Shown in pieces: positions 60,394 to 64,000 of a DNA stretch of 64,000 nt. A model generated the notes under the pieces. That model worked only from the letters and a program-made list of their open reading frames with translations, had not been told where the DNA came from and searched no databases. Position 1 is the stretch's first letter. Each line of letters begins with the position of its first letter. Position numbers and translations under genes: made by a program. The DNA lies in contig NZ_LQXA01000035.1 of NCBI RefSeq assembly GCF_001618005.1, forward strand, positions 62,001-126,000, given 5' to 3'. The stretch comes from Clavibacter tessellarius (GTDB taxonomy: Bacteria; Actinomycetota; Actinomycetes; Actinomycetales; Microbacteriaceae).

Positions 60394-61437
60394 GTGCGCC
60401 GTTCCGCCGCGCTCACCGTCTGCGCAGGGCTCGTCCTGTCGCTCGCCGCCTGCAGCCCCTCGGGCTCCGGATCCGGTTCCGCGGCCGACTGCACGCCCCT
60501 CGGGCAGCCCGGCACCTCCTCGAGCGCGGTCCAGGCCACGGGCGACGTGGGCAGCGCCCCCGCCTCCGTGACGTTCCCGACGCCGCTCAAGCCCTCGGGC
60601 ACCGAGGTCTCCGTCCTCGTCGCGGGCGACGGGGAGCGGGTTCAGCCGCACCAGGGCATCACCGCCGCGGCCTCCATCGTCGACGGCAAGACGGGCGAGA
60701 CGCTCGCGGAGTACGCCCGCGTCGCCCCGAACTCGCGCACCACCGGGTCGAACGTCTTCACCACGGCGTCGCTGCACGAGGGGCTCCCGTACCTCGAGGA
60801 CGCGATGACGTGCATGCCGGTCGGCTCGCGCCTCGCCGTCACCGTGCCGGTCTCCACCGTCTTCCCGGGCCAGGACCTCTCCTCCCGCGGGCTCGAGGCC
60901 ACGGACGGCCTCGTCCTCGTCGTCGACATCATCTCCTCGTTCCCGGAGCGTGCCACCGGCGACCGGCGTCCCGCGCAGGCCGGGTTCCCCTCGGTCGTCA
61001 CCACCGACGACGGCGTCCCGGGCGTCACGATCCCGCCGAGCACCCCGCCCACGGACTACCGCGACGCGCTGCTGCGCGCCGGCGACGGCGACGAGGTCGC
61101 CGAGGGCGACGTCGTCACGATGCAGTACACGGGAGTCGTCTGGGGCACGAGCGCCTCGGCCGAGAAGCAGGCCGTCTTCGGATCCAGCTGGGCCGCCGGC
61201 GGTCCCCTGCAGGTCCCCGCCGCCGCGAGCACGGCCGGGTCGGCGTCCGCGCCCTCCGCGGTCGTCGTCACCCCCGGACTCGCGAAGGCCCTGGTCGGCA
61301 AGCACGTGGGCGACCAGGTCATCGCGGTCGTCCCGCCGGGCGACGGATTCGGCGACCAGGCGTCCGCCAAGGTCCCCGCGGGTTCCACGCTGGTCTACGT
61401 CGTGGATATCCTCGGGACGAGCAAGCCGAGCAAGTAA
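60394..61437 (+). CDS. FKBP-type peptidyl-prolyl isomerase lipoprotein
   Basis: Secreted or membrane-anchored prolyl isomerase, 347 residues. The signal peptide ends in a lipobox, LAAC (cysteine at about residue 21). Residues 55-180 hold a first, degenerate FKBP-like region, and 220-345 a second with GDVVTMQYTGVVWGT, VGDQVIAVVPPGDGFG and VVDILG, the typical FKBP core. GTG start with AAGAGGAG. Likely involved in folding of exported proteins. Confidence 0.84.
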   Translation: MRRSAALTVCAGLVLSLAACSPSGSGSGSAADCTPLGQPGTSSSAVQATGDVGSAPASVTFPTPLKPSGTEVSVLVAGDGERVQPHQGITAAASIVDGKTGETLAEYARVAPNSRTTGSNVFTTASLHEGLPYLEDAMTCMPVGSRLAVTVPVSTVFPGQDLSSRGLEATDGLVLVVDIISSFPERATGDRRPAQAGFPSVVTTDDGVPGVTIPPSTPPTDYRDALLRAGDGDEVAEGDVVTMQYTGVVWGTSASAEKQAVFGSSWAAGGPLQVPAAASTAGSASAPSAVVVTPGLAKALVGKHVGDQVIAVVPPGDGFGDQASAKVPAGSTLVYVVDILGTSKPSK

Positions 61438-61483
61438 GCGCATCGCCACCGGCCGGGGGCTGCACCACCGTGAGGACATCCGA

Positions 61484-62491
61484 GTGCCCGAGTCATCCCC
61501 CCGCCCCGCCGTGCCGGTCGAGGAGCGGCTGTTCAGCCTGGTGCTGGCGCTGCTCGCCACCGAGCAGGGCCTGACCAAGAACGAGGTCCTCTCGAGCGTC
61601 CAGGGGTACCGCCAGCGGTATCGCGCGGGCGGCGACAACGCGAACCTGGAGCGCCAGTTCGAGCGCGACAAGGACGACATCCGCGACCTCGGCGTGCCGC
61701 TCGAGACGGTCGAGTCCCCCGGCCAGGAGGGCAACAACCAGCTCCTGCGGTACCGGATCCCGCGGGGCGCCTACGAGCTGCCCGCGGACCTGTCCTTCAC
61801 GCCGGAGGAGACGACGCTGCTCAACCTCGCGGCCATGGTCTGGCGCGAGGGGTCGCTGTCGGGGGAGTCGCGCCGCGCGCTCATCAAGCTCCGCTCGCTC
61901 GGCGTCGAGTCGGACGACCCGGTCATCGGCTACGCGCCTCGGCTGCGCACGCGCGAGGCGGCGTTCGGGCCGCTCAGCGTCGCGTTGGAGCGTCACGTGC
62001 TCGTCACGTTCGGCTACCTCAAGCCCGGGGAGCGCGCCGCGCGGACCCGCACCGTCGCGCCGCTCGCGCTCGTCCAGCACCAGGGGCGCTGGCACCTGCA
62101 CGGCATCGACCAGGACGCCGACGGCCCGCGCACCTTCCTGCTCTCCCGCATCGTCGACCGCGTCCGCGTCACGAGCCGCGCGTTCACGCCCGAGGGGGAG
62201 GACCACGCCGAGCGCGCCCTCGCCGACCTCGACCGGGTGTGGGCGAACGGCGTCGGCGAGGTGTCGGTGGTGCCCGGCAGCGACGCGGAGATCCGCCTCC
62301 GCCGCCGCCGCGACACCGAGGACCTCGGCGACGGGCGCCTGCGCGTGCACTACTCCGACACCAACCTGTTCGCGGACGAGGTGGCCGGCTTCGGCCCCGA
62401 GGCGCGCGTGATCGCGCCGCCGCGGCTGCGCGACGCCGTGCGCGCCCGCCTCGCCGAGACCGCCGCCGCCCACCGGGAGGACGCATCGTGA
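61484..62491 (+). CDS. pafB: WYL-domain transcriptional regulator PafB
   Basis: PafB subunit of the PafBC activator of the SOS-independent DNA-damage response in mycobacteria. It has 335 residues with an N-terminal winged helix-turn-helix (about 10-80: ERLFSLVLALLATEQGLTKNEVL) and a WYL ligand-binding domain (WHLHGIDQDADGPRTFLLSRI). GTG 61484 has GAGGA seven bases upstream. It overlaps pafC by four bases. The proteasome/Pup genes usually upstream are not here. Confidence 0.92.
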   Translation: MPESSPRPAVPVEERLFSLVLALLATEQGLTKNEVLSSVQGYRQRYRAGGDNANLERQFERDKDDIRDLGVPLETVESPGQEGNNQLLRYRIPRGAYELPADLSFTPEETTLLNLAAMVWREGSLSGESRRALIKLRSLGVESDDPVIGYAPRLRTREAAFGPLSVALERHVLVTFGYLKPGERAARTRTVAPLALVQHQGRWHLHGIDQDADGPRTFLLSRIVDRVRVTSRAFTPEGEDHAERALADLDRVWANGVGEVSVVPGSDAEIRLRRRRDTEDLGDGRLRVHYSDTNLFADEVAGFGPEARVIAPPRLRDAVRARLAETAAAHREDAS

Positions 62492-63477
62492 CCGACCGCG
62501 CCGCACCGCTCCAGGCGCAGGACAAGCTCGCCTTCCTGCTGGCCCTCGTGCCGTACCTCACCGACCACGGGCGGGTGAGCGTCGCCCAGGCCGCCGCGCA
62601 CTTCCGGGTGCCGGCCGAGCAGATCCGCCAGGCCGTGCGCCTCATCGCCGTCTCCGGCGTCCCGGGATCCACCGCGTCGTACCAGCACGGCGACCTGTTC
62701 GACATCGCCTGGGACGACTTCGAGGACAACGACCAGATCGTCATCACGCACATGGTCGCCCTCGACGACTCGCCGCGCTTCTCCGCGCGCGAGGCGGCGG
62801 CGCTCATCGCGGGCCTCCAGTACGTCTCCTCCCAGGCCGACGCCAGCGACCTCGACCTCGTCGGGCAGCTCATGGCGAAGCTGGCGCGCGGCTCCTCGGC
62901 GAGCCCCAGCCAGGTCGCCGTCGCCGCCGGCGCGGGCGACCGCACGCGCGAGGACCTGCGCCGCGCCATCGCCGACGTGCGCCGCGTCGAGTTCGACTAC
63001 CGCAGCCCGCGCGGCGGCACGGAGCGCCGGGTCGTGGATCCGCTGCGCCTCGAGTCGGTCGATCAGGACTGGTACCTGCGCGGCTGGGATCTGGCGCGCG
63101 GCGCCGTCCGCACGTTCCGCCTCGACCGCCTCGACGAGCTCCTCGTCACCGACCTCCCGCCGGAGCACCGCCCCCAGGACGTCGTGCTCGGCGACACCCT
63201 GTTCGAGCCGAGCCCCGACGACCTCCGCGTCTCGCTGGAGGTGGAGGAGTCCGCGCTGCCGCTCCTCGGCGACTTCGTGGGGGACGAGCGGCCCGTGCCG
63301 ATCCCCGGCAGTCCGGGCCGCGTGAAGCTCACGGTGCGCGTGGCGCACTACCAGGGCCTGGTGCGGCTCGTCGCGGGCATGGCCGGCGTCGTCGTGGTCA
63401 CCGGCCCGCCGGAGGCGCGTGCGGCCGTCGCCGACTGGGCCGCACGCGCCGCGGCCGCCTACGACGCGGAGGGCTGA
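62488..63477 (+). CDS. pafC: WYL-domain transcriptional regulator PafC
   Basis: Second subunit of the PafBC heterodimer, 329 residues, paralogous to PafB. HTH region AFLLALVPYLTDHGRVSVAQAAAHF at residues 15-39; WYL core WYLRGWDLARGAVRTFRLDRLDEL at about 192-215, followed by a C-terminal extension. The GTG start overlaps the pafB stop (GTGA). Co-expression agrees with the known obligate complex. Confidence 0.92.
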   Translation: MTDRAAPLQAQDKLAFLLALVPYLTDHGRVSVAQAAAHFRVPAEQIRQAVRLIAVSGVPGSTASYQHGDLFDIAWDDFEDNDQIVITHMVALDDSPRFSAREAAALIAGLQYVSSQADASDLDLVGQLMAKLARGSSASPSQVAVAAGAGDRTREDLRRAIADVRRVEFDYRSPRGGTERRVVDPLRLESVDQDWYLRGWDLARGAVRTFRLDRLDELLVTDLPPEHRPQDVVLGDTLFEPSPDDLRVSLEVEESALPLLGDFVGDERPVPIPGSPGRVKLTVRVAHYQGLVRLVAGMAGVVVVTGPPEARAAVADWAARAAAAYDAEG

Positions 63478-63614
63478 CCGGGCTCCACCTGCCGCGGGCG
63501 GGCTCCGCTCCGGTCGCCCGACCCCTCGTCGGCTCCCGCGAACACCGGTAGGCGCGCGAGGCGAACTCCGCGTGAACCGCTCGGCCCTCCCTGCCGTCCC
63601 CAGGGTCCCGACGA

Positions 63615-63620
63615 TAGACT
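63615..63620 (+). promoter_or_regulatory. -10 box of tatA
   Basis: TAGACT, 57 bases before the tatA ATG, in the 199-bp gap after pafC. AAGGA lies at 63661-63665. Confidence 0.5.
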
Positions 63621-63676
63621 CGTCCTCAATCCGACAACGACTGTCCGGCCTTCGTGACCTAAGGAATGTGAACCAC

Positions 63677-64000
63677 ATGCTCGGAAACGCCTTCAGCGGC
63701 TGGCACCTCGTCATCATCCTCGTCGTCATCGTCCTGCTCTTCGGCTCCACCAAGCTGCCGGCCCTGGCGAAGAGCGTCGGCCAGTCCATGCGCATCTTCA
63801 AGGGCGAGGTCAAGACCATGAAGGAGGAGAGCGCATCCGACCGCCGGGACGACACCCGCGAGGAGAACCGCCGCCGCGACGAGGAGCGCTACCGCTCGGA
63901 CGACCGCGACGCCCCGCGCGACTTCGTCCGCCCCAGCGACACCCGCGCCGACGAGCCCCGCTACGACGCCCCGCGCTACGACTCCCCGCGTGACGGGGAC
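63677..64000 (+). CDS. tatA: Twin-arginine translocase subunit TatA (3' end outside window)
   Basis: Small membrane subunit that forms the TatA protein-conducting assembly. The first 108 residues are visible. One membrane helix (HLVIILVVIVLLFGSTKLP, about 9-27) is followed by the amphipathic helix ALAKSVGQSMRIFKGE. After that comes a very charged, Asp/Arg-rich tail with PRYD-like repeats running off the window. ATG 63677 is preferred over GTG 63668, which is too close to AAGGA. pafBC-tatA order is common in Actinobacteria. Confidence 0.93.
   Translation, partial: MLGNAFSGWHLVIILVVIVLLFGSTKLPALAKSVGQSMRIFKGEVKTMKEESASDRRDDTREENRRRDEERYRSDDRDAPRDFVRPSDTRADEPRYDAPRYDSPRDGD

Overview
The window is chromosomal DNA from a very GC-rich actinobacterium. 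Gene content, frequent GTG starts, 4-base stop/start overlaps (ATGA, GTGA), -10 boxes of the TAGACT/TAnnnT type close to start codons, actinobacterial markers (WhiA, RbpA, OpcA, MshC, PafB/PafC) and protein style all point to Microbacteriaceae, most likely Clavibacter or a close relative. That assignment is inference from family knowledge, not a database match. I see no prophage, insertion sequence, CRISPR array, rRNA gene or integron: this is mainly a core-metabolism region, densely coded on both strands.

Layout. 1-7.7 kb (+): the 3' end of uvrC, rapZ, whiA, sodA, then gap-pgk-tpiA, secG and rbpA. 7.9-16.2 kb (-): a pentose-phosphate operon transcribed tkt-tal-pgi-zwf-opcA-pgl, tightly overlapped. 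16.3-18.7 kb: the convergent haem A genes ctaB (+) and ctaA (-). 18.9-23.0 kb (+): a SUF Fe-S operon, sufB-sufD-Rieske ferredoxin-sufC-sufT, without sufS, sufU or sufR. 23.2-28.3 kb: an ABC-F ATPase, then SURF1-like, small zinc-ribbon-like and DUF3099 genes (-), then fabG-like and phosphotransferase genes (+). 28.3-33.5 kb: serB and glgC (-) diverging from glgA (+), an ABC ATPase, rpmE2 and a DnaQ-like exonuclease.

33.5-44.1 kb: trehalose synthase treS (-), hydrolase plus glycosyltransferase (+), histidine phosphatase plus sirtuin (-), tRNA/rRNA methyltransferase plus D,D-carboxypeptidase (+), an SGNH hydrolase (-), then a ring-cleavage-dioxygenase-like VOC protein and an acyl-CoA dehydrogenase (+). 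44.3-50.0 kb: a DEAD/DEAH-type helicase whose last codons are repeated in a 47-bp tandem array, facing a complete glycine-betaine/choline-type ABC importer (-). 50.3-53.7 kb: a membrane protein combining a J domain with a NERD-like region, an NAD-dependent epimerase and CorA. 53.8 kb: tRNA-Leu(GAG) with its terminator. 54.0-64.0 kb (+ except PAC2): M20 peptidase, uppP, mshC (mycothiol), PAC2 protein, HAD phosphatase, trmI, FKBP lipoprotein, pafB-pafC and the start of tatA. The Pup/proteasome genes commonly found between trmI and pafB in actinobacteria are absent here.

Together the genes cover central carbon flux (glycolysis, PPP, glycogen/trehalose), redox and Fe-S homeostasis (SodA, SUF, mycothiol), respiratory haem A supply, osmoprotection, and cell-envelope lipid recycling and peptidoglycan trimming. 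The best leads for a second look are the 47-bp tandem array at the helicase 3' end, the J-domain/NERD-like membrane protein, the rearranged trmI-pafBC locus, the minimal SUF operon, and a palindromic operator-like site before the VOC dioxygenase. I did not find a clearly novel multi-gene system.
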